NCBI RefSeq assembly: GCF_037392515.1
Contig: NC_090295.1
Span: 13,039,001 to 13,103,000, forward strand
DNA from: Haliotis asinina
Taxonomy: Eukaryota; Mollusca; Gastropoda; Lepetellida; Haliotidae
Direction: 5' to 3'
DNA: 64,000 nucleotides
Under the pieces are notes generated by a model. It ran no database searches, had not been told where the DNA came from, and saw only the letters and a program-made list of their open reading frames with translations. This document shows, piece after piece, positions 12,401-27,400 of the stretch. Each line of letters begins with the position of its first letter. The first letter of the stretch is position 1. The position numbers and the translations under genes are program-made.

Positions 12401-15400
12401 CATTTGTTGTATGTAGCTTTGTTTTGTGTGTCAGACGGATGCAATGATATATGGAAACAAGTGAAAACAAACTGTGAGAGAGAAACGACATTTCTGTCAA
12501 GTTACTTTTGGATTTATCAGATAACTATCTCTTTAGACAAACACTCGAGTAAAGCCCCAAATAATATCTGGTCCTTTGGACCTTTGTTTGTTCACTTACG
12601 TTCCTGGTGAAGTCTGTCCATCCGCGGTTTGCTCCTTAGGCTTGTGTAGGTCGGCATGTCTGCGAGTGAGGAAGCGGCCAGTGTAGGGGACATGCTGTAG
12701 TGCCAGTACCCCGGGCCGCTGACCTTCCTCAATGTTGCTGGATGCAGAGTTCTCCATGGACCTGCAACAGGCGGGAAGTAGCAGACGTCAGTAAGTGCCT
12801 GTGTAGTCTGACTGGTTGAAAATGCATGGAGACCGGATGGCTTATCATTTTAGACTCAATTCAAGGACATGAAACCTATCTGCACTCAGTGCAACCCTAG
12901 GTAATATACTGTTGCACCAGACAAAAACAGGCCCAACCTGCTGCAATATATAAAATCTTACATAATGCACCAGTTTGGGTTCAGTTATATTAATCCCATT
13001 ATTCTCCTGTCATCCATATCACTGGCTTCCACCTTAGCATTCCCCTCGGATGTATTATATTAAAGATTAAAGAAGTTGTAAATCCATAGAACTCTCCTTG
13101 TTGTCCAGTTTTGGGATTGATGATTTAAAGTGTCATTATAAGAAACAATATTTTTGAGTCTGATAGATCATATTATCAAGCGTCATAAACCGTAGACACA
13201 CATGATAATTGACTAAAGACCAGTAATAGCTTGTTGATGACCTGAGGTAACTAGCGATTGAAATGATGACAAACACCCACCCAGCTCTTGATCGATGCAG
13301 TTTGGTTATGAAGTCTTTCATAGCCTGAAATATAACAAAATACACCCAAGTAAGTATTTTGTACACTGTAAAGAATACCCACAAAGACTGTATTTTACAT
13401 TCATGAAGCAGATAATGTTTGCCAAACAGTATTTTCTCATTTTAAGTGATCTGGGGCAGGTCACCTGTGGCTAAAAGCATAGATTGCTTAAGATCTTTCA
13501 TAGACCTCAATCCCAAGGGGGTTCACTCACCAGGAGTTTTGTCTCATGGGTCTCAGTCATGCCCAGTGATGTAAGTTTACGAAAAACCTGCAGGAAAACC
13601 AAATGTAGCAATCAATGCCAAATACAGCACAGAGGGAGAGTGACTGGGAGACTGACTGCATGAGAAACAAACCATGAAAGTATTATCAACTGTAAGGTAA
13701 TATGAAGCTTGCCTATTAGCTCCTGATCAGATGCGAAAGACAGTCTATAATCATTAAGTTTGTTCTGAGGTGGAATTTCCTCATGATTTAGTCACAACTT
13801 ATAACAAATAACATAACCATACTCCAAAAGGTATTATAGGTAATTTAAGTATTCAGAAACAATTAATCATTTTGAGATGTTAACACTGTTCTGTGTCTTT
13901 GTCTGTTTGCCATGATAATGAAGAGAGTAGTGAGACTGGGAGCAGCCATCTCCTGTACCTGAGCCAGGTTCTCTTCTAGTTCGGGATAGCCAGGTCTGTG
14001 TCCGGACCTGCTGATGCTCCTGATGTACTTCCTGTTGTTGAGGGTTTCAAACATGGCATCGATGGATGTCGACCTCAACACATAGTCGAACACACTCCGT
14101 GGGATGGGTTCATCTAGCGCGTTCAGCACAATAGGCTACAAAGAAGTTATTGTTCAGAAACTGTTGTTATGTTTTAAATAATAATTTTACATAAACAGAA
14201 ACAGTAGTATCATGTCTCATTGTGGAACTGCAAGTCTCATACTTTGTGTATTACACATTTTTTTAAAGGAGACACAAGCAGTGGGGTAGCATTGTGGTTA
14301 AAGCATTCGCTCATCACGCCATGATTCCCCACATGGGTAGAATGTGTGAAGCCCATTTCTGGTCTTCCCCACCATGATATTGCTGGAATATTGCTAAAAG
14401 CAACACAAAACCTCACTCACTCACTCCTACTGGAAAATTAAACCCAGGTCCTCACCAGCATATATCATGAAAATATTTTCAGATAGGTATCTCTGACAAA
14501 CAGTCTTACCTCCTTATCCAGCTGGAGCACGTGCTGTTTAAGGAAGGGCGCCACCTGCGGGAGGAGGTTACAGTGGAGGTCCGCAATGTTCATGATCCGA
14601 GCCACCGCAGCTACAAATCCAACTGCACCCTGCCTGATCCAGATGCCCTGTGGAGTGGTATGAACGTCTGGGGCTTTTACACAATAACAAGCTTTATCAT
14701 ATACCCATGTAAACTTAAGGTAGTAGCAGAGGCATGCTATACGGATGACATGGTCAAATTCCGTTATTGCACCCCAAATTCCATACTGAACTCGAACATA
14801 GTATGGGAGCAGAGAAACAACTCGTTCTTCAAATTTGTGTCTCTGCTCCCATAACAAAAACTTGTTCAATACAAAACATCCAAATGGACTAGTATGACAT
14901 TCTTGATATTTATCATATGGGCTGCAAATGATCAAGTCTGCTGTACACAAAGCAGTGGATAATAGAAGCAACACCAATGATGTCACTGATAATTGTACAT
15001 GCATTATTCAGGGGTATTTTTGTGATTGAGTCATTGAAGTTCTCTTACCGGGTGTGCAAGGAAAGGGACGATCTCCTGAACAAACTCCTGCAGCATGGGT
15101 TTCTGTAGAAGACCAAGTTCTGACAGAGACTTGATTGCCCCAAGCGCCTTGTGAACAACATACTCCTCTGGATCACTTAGGCCCTGTGAGGAATATCATA
15201 TAGTTGCATCAAATAGTCACATAGTAGACTGGGGATTCCTTAGTCATGTGGAAACTTGGGGAATATCATCGGACAGTCACGTGGCAAGATGGGGAGCATC
15301 ATCTGATATTCATGTGGAAAGGTGGGGAATATCATCAGGTAGTCATGTGGCAAGGTGGGGAATATCATCAGGTAGTCATGTGGCAAGGTGGGGAATATCA

Positions 15401-18400
15401 TTAGGTAGTCATGTGGCAAGGTGGGGAATATCATCGGATTGTCATGTGGCAAGGTGGGAAGCATCATCTGCTATTCTTGTGGCAAGGTGTGAAAAATCAT
15501 CTGATAGTCATGTGGCAAGGAAGGGAATATCATGTGAAAATCATATGGCAAGATGGGGAATATCATCAAATATTCATGTGGGAAGGTGGGGAATATCATC
15601 GGATTGTCATGTGGCAAGGTGGGAAGCATCATCTGCTATTCTTGTGGCAAGGTGTGAAAAATCATCAGATAGTCATGTGGCAAGGCAGGGAATATCATGT
15701 GAAAATCATATGGCAAGATGGGGAATATCATCAGATATTCATGTGGGAAGGTGGGGAATATCTGATAGTCATGACCTTAATGTGGGTGTGGGTGTGACTG
15801 TTTAGCTAACTCTTTTTGTGAAACCCACAATACAGCTCTGCTCAACAAACTGCAACATTAATGTTAGATGGACAAACAAGTGGCTAAAATCAACAAAAAT
15901 TATATAAATATTTAGTATGTAGACTTGAAAAGCACTTAAACTGTCTGTGTACTGAAAACACAATCACTGTACAAGACCCACCTGTTCTAACAGAGGCTTC
16001 AGGATAGATGAACTCTGCCAGCCCACATAGGCTGCCACACCCACAATATTTTCAAAGAACGACCCTCGTAGTTTCCAGTCATACTGAAAAAAATAACATT
16101 CATAATCACAAAATACTGCAAATTGTGAATACATAGACAGCCATGATTTTGTATGACATCTTAGAAATGGGCTGCACACATTATATACTGGCTATACAGT
16201 GTGGTGATAGAAATTGTTTAACCTTCCCCACTATCCCTTGGATTGTTTTGACAATGCAGTTACACCATGACAGTTTGCTGCAGGACTCATTTTGTTAACA
16301 AAGTAGATATCATTGAAAGCATCTAAACACCTGTCTGCTTTTTGTCCACCTTAATCTACAGTACAAGAGATGCTCACCTTGTCATTCAGAAATGTGATCA
16401 TGTGAGAAAGCAAGACATCATTTGCTGAAAACAATCAAAAGAAACAGTTTATTACCCATCCAACTTATTGTATTGAGCATGTCAGTCCCATATCCTACAT
16501 TAAAAGTCCCTTAACCCATATTTTATGGTTCTGAAAAAAGCAGTCTCAAAGTTAGGTTGCATAGCAATGGATTCTATATCCTTTTGTACACAATTTACAG
16601 TACTACAGTATGCCATTTTGTCACTGAATAACACAGGAGTACGTTTCTTGTGAATGAAAATATGTGTACATTTTGATTTAAAACAGTAAAGATAATCACA
16701 AAAATCACACCCAATATACAAGTTCTCAGGAAAACTATTGCAATATGTATAGTTTGAAAAGTCTATTGTAATATACCAGTACAGTCAGGCCGCGTTAGTC
16801 TGGACCCCGACAATCCGATTCCCGCGATATCCGAACAATAGCTAGCTGTAACCAATCTTGTTTACTATGTAAACTCATTACCTGTTGATTCAGTAATCCG
16901 GTGCTTCACTCTCCGTATCCGAACGTTAATCAGCGGTTACAGATTAACTAATTACACATAGTTTTGCTTCATTAATCCAGCGGTACATCAAAAAGGTTCG
17001 GATAATCCCTTCACACCATGAGCCCCATGCAGTGGTAATTGTTAAAGGACACTTGCGAGTTGAAGATGTCGTTAGTGTGTGATTTTAATCAATTAGTAGG
17101 TCTCACTTTTGGTTAGTTGGGAGTAATACCTGTCATGCTTACTTCCTGTATAAAACAGTGATCGTGTCAAAATGAGATCACCTGACGCTTGTCAGTCATA
17201 ATGGCAAGTCCCGTCCCTAGGCGTAAAAGATGTGAAATTACTGCCACACTAAACAAAGAGAAAACCCTAAAGCCAATTTTGATCATATGTGTAAACATTT
17301 TGGTCAAGAATTCGGACATTCTATCGGCAAGAGCACAATTTCGGACATCGGATATGTTTTGTGATTGGCTATGATCATTTGACAGACAGATGCAATCACG
17401 TGGTTGACACGTGATCTTACTTCGTGATAATGCTGCCAGTCACAAGTGTGCCAATGTCAAACTGACCAACGTGAAAGTTAATTTCTTGCCCCCAAACACC
17501 ACATCGCACATTCAGCCAATGGATGCTGGGATCATGAGAACTTTCAAGGCCCACTACAAGAAATATCTCGTCAAGCATTTCATCCAGTGTGCCGACCGGC
17601 CACAGACACTTAATCTCCGTGAAGCAATGAGAAAACTGACTGGTCCGAAGTAAAAAAAGCTCCACCATTCAGAACTGTTACCGTCATGTAGATTTCTTTC
17701 ACAAGTGAGTTTTGTTACGTGTATGTATGCCCTACCTTTCTGTCTGCCAAAGAAGACACAAAGTCGAGTGATGCCTGACTGGAGGAGAGTCTGCTTGACC
17801 AGATTGTCTGGGTCACTCAACAGGGTGACCACCTTCTGTTGTATCATTTCCTGCAGGGTCTGGAGCTCCACATCGTAGCTTGACTCAAGCTGAAACAGTA
17901 AGTATCCACTCAAGCTTAGTGTTCGCTGCACAACTCAGCCTGTCTTGCTTTAAGGTGTGCTCATACGACATGACCTCATAATTTATTTATGATTATTATC
18001 TATTAATTATATGTCATTAATATTAGTTGTACTACCACCGCCATATAGCTGGAATATTTTCGAGCGCCCCCTCAAACTAAACTCACTCACCCTATAATTG
18101 TGCCTTTATAAGCATATCATTAAAACAAAATAGTATTCATATCCAATCATTGTTTAGAAATTTGAATTTGGTTGTATTTGAGATGGTCCCTCACCATATA
18201 CTGGGAGTCTTCAGAATCCTCCTTTATGTCAATCTCGGAAAGCTCTTGCAACTGGGTCATCTCTAAAACTCTGAGGACAATTTATTAAATTTCTTTAGCC
18301 ATATGGTATTGCAATAATTTATAAAATTTATGCTACCTGTCAAATCAGAAAAAACTTTATTTTGTTGTGCAACTTTTCAGTTACATCATTATCTCACTGA

Positions 18401-21400
18401 TAATGCCATCAGCTACTCAGAACATTTAGAACTTGTAGTATGGTAATCGCTGCCCTTCCTCAACATGCATTACTTCGACAAAGCCATGTTAACAAATATA
18501 AATGTTCACTCACCTGAGAGCTGTTTCAGCCAGGTGAGCTATGTTTTCAGCATATGCTGCCCTCACTAGAGCCACTTCATCGTGAACCAAGTGGGTCTAT
18601 CAATACACAATCAGTACTGCAGAATGATGTAATTATTCACGACAGAATTTGAGCTGTATAGCAAAAAAGAATTGAGCTAAAAGCCGTGAAGGGACTCTGA
18701 AGAAAGATTGATTAAGGAGAGACGGAGGACAAAGGCATGCTAAGTGGGTGCCTTTTGGCTGGAGGGAAGGGTGGTAACTGTGAGTGATTGTACGTTTGCT
18801 TCAAGGACATTGAGGGGATTCAAGTTTCCGCTTGACCATTCGGAAGAGAGGAGAGAGAAAGCAAATAGATATGAGTCAGTATAAGGAAAAATAAAAATTT
18901 TCTCTCTTTTCTGTAGTGAGTTATTGGGCCTGGTATGGAATCTGCTGAGTCATGTAAAAACAAATGTAGCAATGACTGAAGTGATAATATTGCAACGTTC
19001 TCAGTACAAGTGCACTAACCACATACAGGTGTGTCAGGCATAATCATTAATAAAACTGAACTGTGTTAAACCAAATTTGGTTCAAATAACAACTCTCTTG
19101 ATGAATGAAGAGATTATTTGCAAGTTTTACGATACACCTGTACAAGAAAAAGACAGGTATGGACAATGTATCAGATATACTAGTTAATAAAAGTAATATT
19201 CAGAACCACAAAGCAGCAAGAGTAAAGTCATTTTTATAATATATGCTTTTCCCTCTATTGACAATGTGGAATAGATCCATTGCATTAAATAGGTGATCAT
19301 ATAGTCAGACCTGCTGACTTAGCTGATGCATGTCATTGTCTGAAACAGTAAGTTGGAGAGACTGGTGCTCATTATGTCAATCACTGAACTGTTTACAAAG
19401 ATATGTCATACACTGAAATATTACACCATGCAGCAACATACAACAAACCAACCAAACCTTCTCTCATTCATACATCTCAACATAGTAAAAAGTCCATACT
19501 TACAAGATTAGGGAAAATATACTCTGGAAAGACATTGGAGTCACTGAAAAGGAATCAAAGTTTGCATCCTCATTTCAAAAGTCTGTGATGGCTTCAACTA
19601 GTCATGAATACAAAGTCCAGTGAAGGTATGTTATTCAGTTTCAAACAATCAAATAATAACACCAAAATCTGTAGAATAGGATGCTTTAAGCCCCCAAAAT
19701 TGAAGTTTGAAGTAGAATTTTGTCAAAAGATTAATGTTTTCCACAAATTGCTTCTGTTGTGAAAGTGTCCATGTTTAAGAGGTACTGTACAATGTTGAGG
19801 GGCCAGCCTGCTGATCTGTTTGGAGAACTCTGGTATGTTATTGCTCTGATTTGTATAAAGCCAAAAGCAAGATGGTATTAGATGTATGAAAATGTTGTTG
19901 AAGCATCAGACACAGGTGTACCATGATTAAAAATATCAACTAAAGGATCACAGGAAAATTCAAGCATTCCTTTAATATTTTCCAGTTTTCATCACCAGCT
20001 ATGAAAAGTGGAGTGGTACTGTAACCTAGAAACTGAAAAAAGGAACACTTGAATTTTCCTGTGACCTTTTGTGCGTGTGTGTCTCTCTCAGTATATTAAG
20101 GATCTCCTGATAACCTTCAAGCAATAGTGTCTTCAAATATCATGAATGTACAGGACATTTAGATTCCATAATTTCTAGCAAACATGAAAAGACCAAACAG
20201 AAAGATATTACCTCCTTGGGACGTTCTTTATGTCTGAGAGACAGTCTGTAATTGTCTCAATGGTCTTGGCACGAACACGGGGAAACGGGTCATTGGCAAA
20301 GTGCAGCTGAAATTAAAAACATTGCATAACAGAAAGGTCTATCTATCATTAAAATGAGTCTGTAAAATTTATACAAACTTGTAGAGGTTATGAATTCTTT
20401 GAAGAAAGTCCTCCTTGGGGTACATATAAGCATATTTATGTCCATTAAAAATCCCTATGACAGTTGTAACTATTTTTGATAAAATGTTTACAAAACAAAA
20501 AACTCGTTTTTTTGTCCCAGGAAGATGAAACTCCGCGGGATCGGTGGCGTCCGAAGGGACGACCACCTGCGGCATTTCTTTATAACGACTTCGCTAAAGA
20601 GCAAAGGTAATCTGAGCAGCTGGATCTCGGCTACCCTGCATGGAGTAAACGCTTCCCAGGAAGACGAAACTCCGTGGAATCGGGTGCGTCCAATGGGATG
20701 ACCACTGGCGTCAGTGCTAACGCGATCCATTCGCGTACATGCCCCGGGAACGATCCGAGCGAAAAGCTCCGAATCGGCCTCCATTGGTTCGCTGAAGAAA
20801 GAGGGCGTCGAGACCCTGTGGGATCGACCGCCGAAGCAGGGACCCCCGATGCACTGAGCGGAACCGATTCAGCCGGTGCTCAAGAAGTACCAGTTCGGTT
20901 GCCGGTAACCCCGACGGACGAGGGACCTGTCAACAAGGACAACAGACCCAGAAGAGTCGAGTTGTCCGAATTGGCCAACCCCTAGCTCAACGAAAAACCA
21001 GGGTGCCGAGACCCTGTGGGATCGGGTGCCGAGACCTTGTGGGATCGGCTGCTGAAGCAGGGACCTCCGATGCACTGAGCAGAACCGACGCAGGCAGCAA
21101 AGCCAGTGCTCGATAACCACCAGTTGGGTTGCCGGTAACCCCGACGCACGAGGGACCCATCAACAAGGACAACAGACCCAAAAGAGCCGAGTTGTGCGAT
21201 TCGGACACTGAGCGGAACTGAGGCAGGCAGGAAAGCCGGTGCTCCAGAACCACCAGTTGGGTTGCTGGTGACCAACGGTACGAGACCCGATGGACCGGCG
21301 CCGGCAAGCGGAACTGCACCCGAGCCTGTGCTCGGTGCAGAACCCTCAGGGCCAGTGGGGAAAACGACACCAGAGCCGTAGCTTGGATCTGACATTCCCA

Positions 21401-24400
21401 CAGGGACAGCACCCGTGCCTGAGCCTAAACCCAAGGCTTGGGTGCACCCTATTCTCTCTCAAACGATCCCGGACCGCCAAGATCAGAGGAACGGATGCCA
21501 AGCTCCTGCTTATAGAGATCGGATAGAGCCCACTTGTCCCATGGAGTACGTAACACTGAGGCAAAACTGTAACAATCAGAACCAAACTAATGGTAACTGA
21601 TGTACAGAAAACATACGCAATAAAACGCACAATATGCAAAATATAAACGCACAGGCGATAATAAATTGCCAAAATACATTTAACCCAGCTAAACAACAAA
21701 GTATAAGCGGATAAATGCAAGTAACAAGTGTGCACACATAATTGCGTAATGCTATGAAAAAGACTAACAGTCTTAAAACCAACTTACCCATTTTGACTGA
21801 AACAAGAACAAATGTGTTAAGACATCTTAGCATGTAAAACATACTAATAAGAAACACGTAGGAATAAGTGAGACGCAAGCGAAACACTTCCTGCACTAAA
21901 AAGAAGCCATAAAGGCCGCCATCTTGCCTGCCACATGACAGGAAGATAGGACCCGACCGGCAAAGTTACAATTTATGAATGAAAATTTCAGCCCAGAAAT
22001 TCCAACTAACGCCTGTGCGAAAGAAAAGGAACCATACATACAGTAGCTGACTCTTTCTCACTCATAATTCCGTAGGTAGATAGCACAAACTATCTAAATG
22101 GACCACGCACGTCTTTCTAGTCAAACGACAGCATGAAAAGTGAGGTGCGAGGTAGACGGCCAGAGTTACCTGCTCTTGGCTGTAGGGGGCCTGGGAGGCC
22201 TTGTAAGGGTGGTCTCACAAGACAAAAAACGAGTTTTTTGTTTTGTAAATATTTTATTATCAAAAATAGTTACAACTGTCGTAGGGATTTTTAATGGACA
22301 TAAAAATGTTTACATGTACCCCAAAGAGGACTTCTTCTGAAAAAGAACAGATTATGTAATTCAGAGCAAAATGACATCAAGAAAAGACTTCCAGTTCTAT
22401 GTATTAGTGCCCAGACTTACCATATATGGTATGATTCTATCCAGGATGATGTCTGCACTGACATATTTGGACAATTTCAGCAATAAATCCAGTCCTGTCA
22501 GTCGGGATTCATAGAACTGAAGCAGCCAAACATAGGTCAGATGAAACAGACTTTGAAGTAAAAAAGATCATTTCATTTACATAATGATGGTATGCAGTGG
22601 AAATTAAACTAAATACTTATGGTTCACAGTGGGAGTTAAACAAACTAAACTACATAAATTTTGACTTACCTTTCAAGCAACTAAATGCAAAATCCCCTTT
22701 TAACCAAATGAGCATGAAATCCCCTTTTTATTGAACTAAATGTGAAATCCTCTCTTAACCAACCAAATGTGAAATCCCCTTTCAACCAACTAAAAGTGAA
22801 ATCCCCGTTTTAACAAACTAAATGAGAAATCTTTCAACCAACCAAATGTGAAATCCCCTTTTAACCAACTAAACGCAAAATCCAATCTTAACCAACTAAA
22901 CATGAAATCCCCTTTTAACCAACTAATGTTATACCCCCTTTTCATGTAATGAGAAACATAAAATATACCTATCAGCAATGAAGTTTAAGCTTAATGTGCA
23001 AATGTTTGTGTGTGTTTGATCAAACCCCAGCTTGAACTGTTTTTGTCTAGTTCTTGCCCATTACACAGCATAAAGCAGTTTAACCTGAATACCCCACTGA
23101 GGCGAAATATATTGATTTTGGCTTTTATAACCTTTAATGTCGAGCACCATGTTGGTCAACACCTCATAAATTTTGTAACTAGCAATGATTAAGACTTAAT
23201 GAATAACAACTTCTTGTTTACTGCATAGATTAAGAATCAATATGGAGAGATTTGGCTAGATATATGATCGTCTTTACTTATAATTTTTTCACCATTTGAG
23301 ATATATGTTTTTAACATGCTAACTGCCTCTCACAAGTATACACATAGTATCACTTCTAGTCAAGTTTGCCTTTACAAGTTATCTCATAGCTACATCAGTG
23401 GTATTTTAAAACAAGTTTCACATGTTGGCAAAACAGGTACAAGAACAAATATCCCCTGGTGTTGTTTGTTACCGCCAGGAGACAACTGCTATGCACATAC
23501 TCATGGTGGCAGTTGAAAAATTCCAACTTACTTCTTCAGTAAGTATTTCTCACAGATATGTTTTAAAAAATGGTATTGCATCAGATACATAGACAGTGGA
23601 CCATATTGATGGTCTATCTAACCTAGAAATAATCCTGGAGATGTGACAGTCATCAACATACATGTATATCCCGTGAACTGGAGCCAACAAGGGAGATAAG
23701 CAGGACAAGTGCATTGTTTCTCTCCACATTTGTCTCATCTATCTTCAGATTCTTTAGACTCTGTGGCAGGTCACTGCTAATGCTGAAACAATGCATTAAC
23801 ATTTGCTCATATTGACACAATACACTGAAGCATCTCAGATAATGACACAATGCACTGAAGCATCTCAGATAATGACACAATACACTGAAGCATCTCAGAT
23901 AATGACACAATGCACTGAAGCATCTCAGATGACACAATGCACTGAAGCATCTCAGATAATGACACAATGCACTGAAGCATCTCAGATGACACAATGCACT
24001 GAGCCATTGCAGATAATGACACAATGTACTGAGCCATTGCAGATAATGAAACAATGCAATAACATTTGCTCACACTGACACAATACTCTGAAGCATTTCA
24101 GACAATGTACTGAAGCATCCCTGACACTGAAACAATGAACTGAAACATGGCAGTGAAACAGTGCTCATTCTGAAAATGTGTATGCTGATACAGAAACTTA
24201 AAAGTGCATCCAACACACTAAAGCATTACTGATGATGTAACTAGCATATTGAAACATTGCAAAAACAATCTGCTGAAACATCCTTGTTGCCAAATCAGCG
24301 CATTGAAGCACTGCTGATAATGGGATGAAGTGACAAAACTCCTCTCTGAACAGAATGAGCATCGATCTGAGCAGTTGGCATATAATGACCTGTGTCAACC

Positions 24401-27400
24401 AAGTCCTGACACTGACACAATGAAATGAAGCATGACTGATACTGAAACAATTCACTGATGCAACGGATCAGCTACATACAAGTGGATCCTGTCGTCAGCC
24501 GGTATGATGGGAGACACAGCAAACTTCTGCAGGTACAACTTCAGGTATGTGTAGAAGTATTCAGGGAAGGCCTTGCCACGTTGCTTGATCAAATACTCCT
24601 CTGCTGAGAGTCGGTGGTTTGGATCCTTTTGCATCATGTGACGGACAAGCTCCTGTTTGGGGCATATGATAAACCCAATGCTGACAATTTATCATGGATA
24701 GCATGAAAAACATTCACAAGGCATGAATTATTCACAATCTTTTCATAACACATGAGGACATTGGAGTTGGTGTCCATGGACACTCCCTACAATATGAGAT
24801 ACAAGTGCTATAGTTAACATAGACTATGGGTAGTTCATACATCAATAGTCAGGTTAATGAAGATGCGAAGATGTGTGTGCACACTTTACGACCTATGTGC
24901 ATAAATGTGAAAGACATTCTCTTGTTGCTTAACCTTTGCTGCATAACAGAAACACTTCAAACCCTGGAAGCATTATGCCAAATGTATTACCTCTACTGTT
25001 ATGAGTGAATGAGTGAGTGGGTTTAGTTTTATGCCGCACTCAGCAATATTCCAGCTATGTGGCAGCAGTCTGTAAATACTCAAGTCTGGACCAGACAATC
25101 CAGTGACCAACAACATGAGCATTGATCTGTGCAATTGGGAACCAAGTCAGCGAGTCTGACCACCCAATCCCGTTAGTCGCCTCTTACCACAAGCATAGTC
25201 GTCTTTTATCGCAAACATGGGTTGCTGAAGGCCTATTCTACCCTGGGACATTCACGGATCTCTACTGTTATGAGAACATACAGAGAAAGTAAGGCAATCT
25301 GACAGAAAAAGATGGACTGTGCAAATGGAAAACTCACACATTTGTCCCTATGTCATCATAATCTGGAACAAACTGACAAATATGAAACATTATCCAAGAC
25401 AACAGTGCTTACTCTGATGCTAGGGTCTTCGATCTTCTCAAGAATCTTCCAGGGACTGTACTCTCCGCTTCTATAGGCCAGAAGCTGGGACAGATCAAAT
25501 GGTGAGGTGCCCTCTGTGAACAGCTCTGTGATGACACAACTGTAACACACAGAAAATGTGTTGATATTATTCAAGTTGCTTTGTCTATCTCTGAAATTTA
25601 ATCAATTTAAATATTGAAAACTGCTTGTTCAAAAGTCATGAATGTAGAACAAAAATGAGACCTTTGAATTAACTTCTTTTTAGACCATATTTACTTTCAT
25701 ATATTCTCACCCGTTTTAAAAAACAAACATTAAAAATGTATTTTTTTATGATAAGATTTACACTTTATACCAATCCTGACTCTATATGCATATAGCATGA
25801 GTCACGATAAGGAAAAATATGAAATATTAAAAGCAGGACCATATGAAAAGAAAACTATGGATTGATTCAAAACCTTTTCTCTTTACTTTTCATAATGTTG
25901 AGACTGAGACTATTTCACAAAAATCTCTTCTGATGTATATTTCAACCATCAATCCAATCATCTGGGAAAAAGCTTTCTTAAATGAATGACTATGAACAAA
26001 GTCCTCAAAACAATTTCACTTACTATCTAAAACTACAGTCACACATGAAATTCCTACCCAAGGGAAAATATGTCCATAGCAGGATTAAGATCACCAGTCT
26101 TGACTTCACTTGAGGTCAGATCGATGTTCCCTGACTGACCAGCATTGTCAGTGTTCTTCAAGCCACTCTCCACAAACCTCTCTGGTGCAATATAACATGT
26201 CCTGCGTCGGGACGTGTCAAAGAAGTACGAGAAGTCTGATGGATTGTCCTGAAATATTTCAAAGTCAAACAATGCAGTTGTGCAAAAGAATAGGTTTCCA
26301 ATAGTTTGTTTGCTTGCTAATATATGATAAATTTGTGAAAAACAACCATTCATCATGTGCCAAATTCCGCCAAATTCCGCTTCTTGCTATATCAACATTG
26401 CTCTGGTTCATGATTAGTATTCTCAACTCCCTGGGGAATACACAACCAAAGCTGCCTCAGAGGTGCATTGAGGCATCATTCACATGACCTGACATAAATC
26501 GTCTTGCCGTTATTCACTTGGGAAATTATGAAGCTCCTGTCAGGTAACATATGTCATATTTTTCAGGGTCAGGAAAAGTAATTAATTGTCAATGTCCCTA
26601 AACACCACACTGTATATACAGTGGACGCTGTCATAACCGGCATCTGTCCAATGCAGCAAGTTGTCAACACCAGCATAAAATCTCAGTCCCATCCGTGACT
26701 TGCACATTTATAATCAGCTCTACAATCTGGTACATTGTCTTAACTGGATTATTTACTTAAACCCAATGAGCTCTGGTTTAGACATCTTCCAATGTATTAT
26801 TACCAATGTATTCCAATGTATTAAGTGACATCCTACTATGCAGGGATAAATCTGACCATCCATCCAATAGATTTAATTGTCTCATATGACAAAATAACTT
26901 ACTATGAACTTTTTCTAACCTGCAATCATTGCTTAAATTGACACATCCAAGCCAATCTGAATCCAAAATTCAAGCATTTCTTGATCTGTTTTAGCACTGA
27001 CACTTACTTCCGGTAAGTATGTTGGCTTGAAGCTGGCGAAGTCTGTGATCAAGACCCAATTCCAACCAGTGATCATGATGTTTTCAGACTTAATATCTCC
27101 ATGGCAAACCTGCAAAAAGGACATCTTTTACATACATGAGTATACACAAGAAAGCAGTCTTCCAATCTGGACCATACAATCCTGTGACTGACACCGTTAA
27201 TATCAATCTACGTAACAGGGTTACTAATAACAGACATCAACGGAAACAGCCGACCTGACCACAAGATCCATCTGGTCACCTCGTATGAAAGGGAATGGTT
27301 GCTGGGACCAGTTCAGACCAAGAACGTTCACTTAATTACAGGTGAATTAATATAGTTACAGAGGATTCAGTGTGCCAGTTTTACTGGGAATCTACCAAAC

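Noticed and set aside
12365..12610. Plus-strand 81-codon ORF
   Set aside because: Antisense to the VPS15 exon region 12299-12761, with no splice or start support.
14465..15004. 179-codon minus-strand ORF with a signal-like start
   Set aside because: It reads from an intron straight into VPS15 exon 19 (14510-14647). The exon boundaries and phases fit the gene and not this ORF.
15248..15805. 185-codon plus-strand ORF
   Set aside because: It is the 33-bp minisatellite read in frame (HVARWGISS repeats); frames on both strands stay open only because the unit length is a multiple of three.
20982..21434. Overlapping 140-150-codon minus-strand ORFs
   Set aside because: They lie in the GC-rich interior of the inverted-repeat element, overlap in several frames, are proline/serine/glycine-rich and match no family.
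26619..26665. CAGTGGACGCTGTCATAACC as a transposon terminus
   Set aside because: It resembles a Tigger-type end, but I could find no matching second end or transposase, so it is not listed as a feature.
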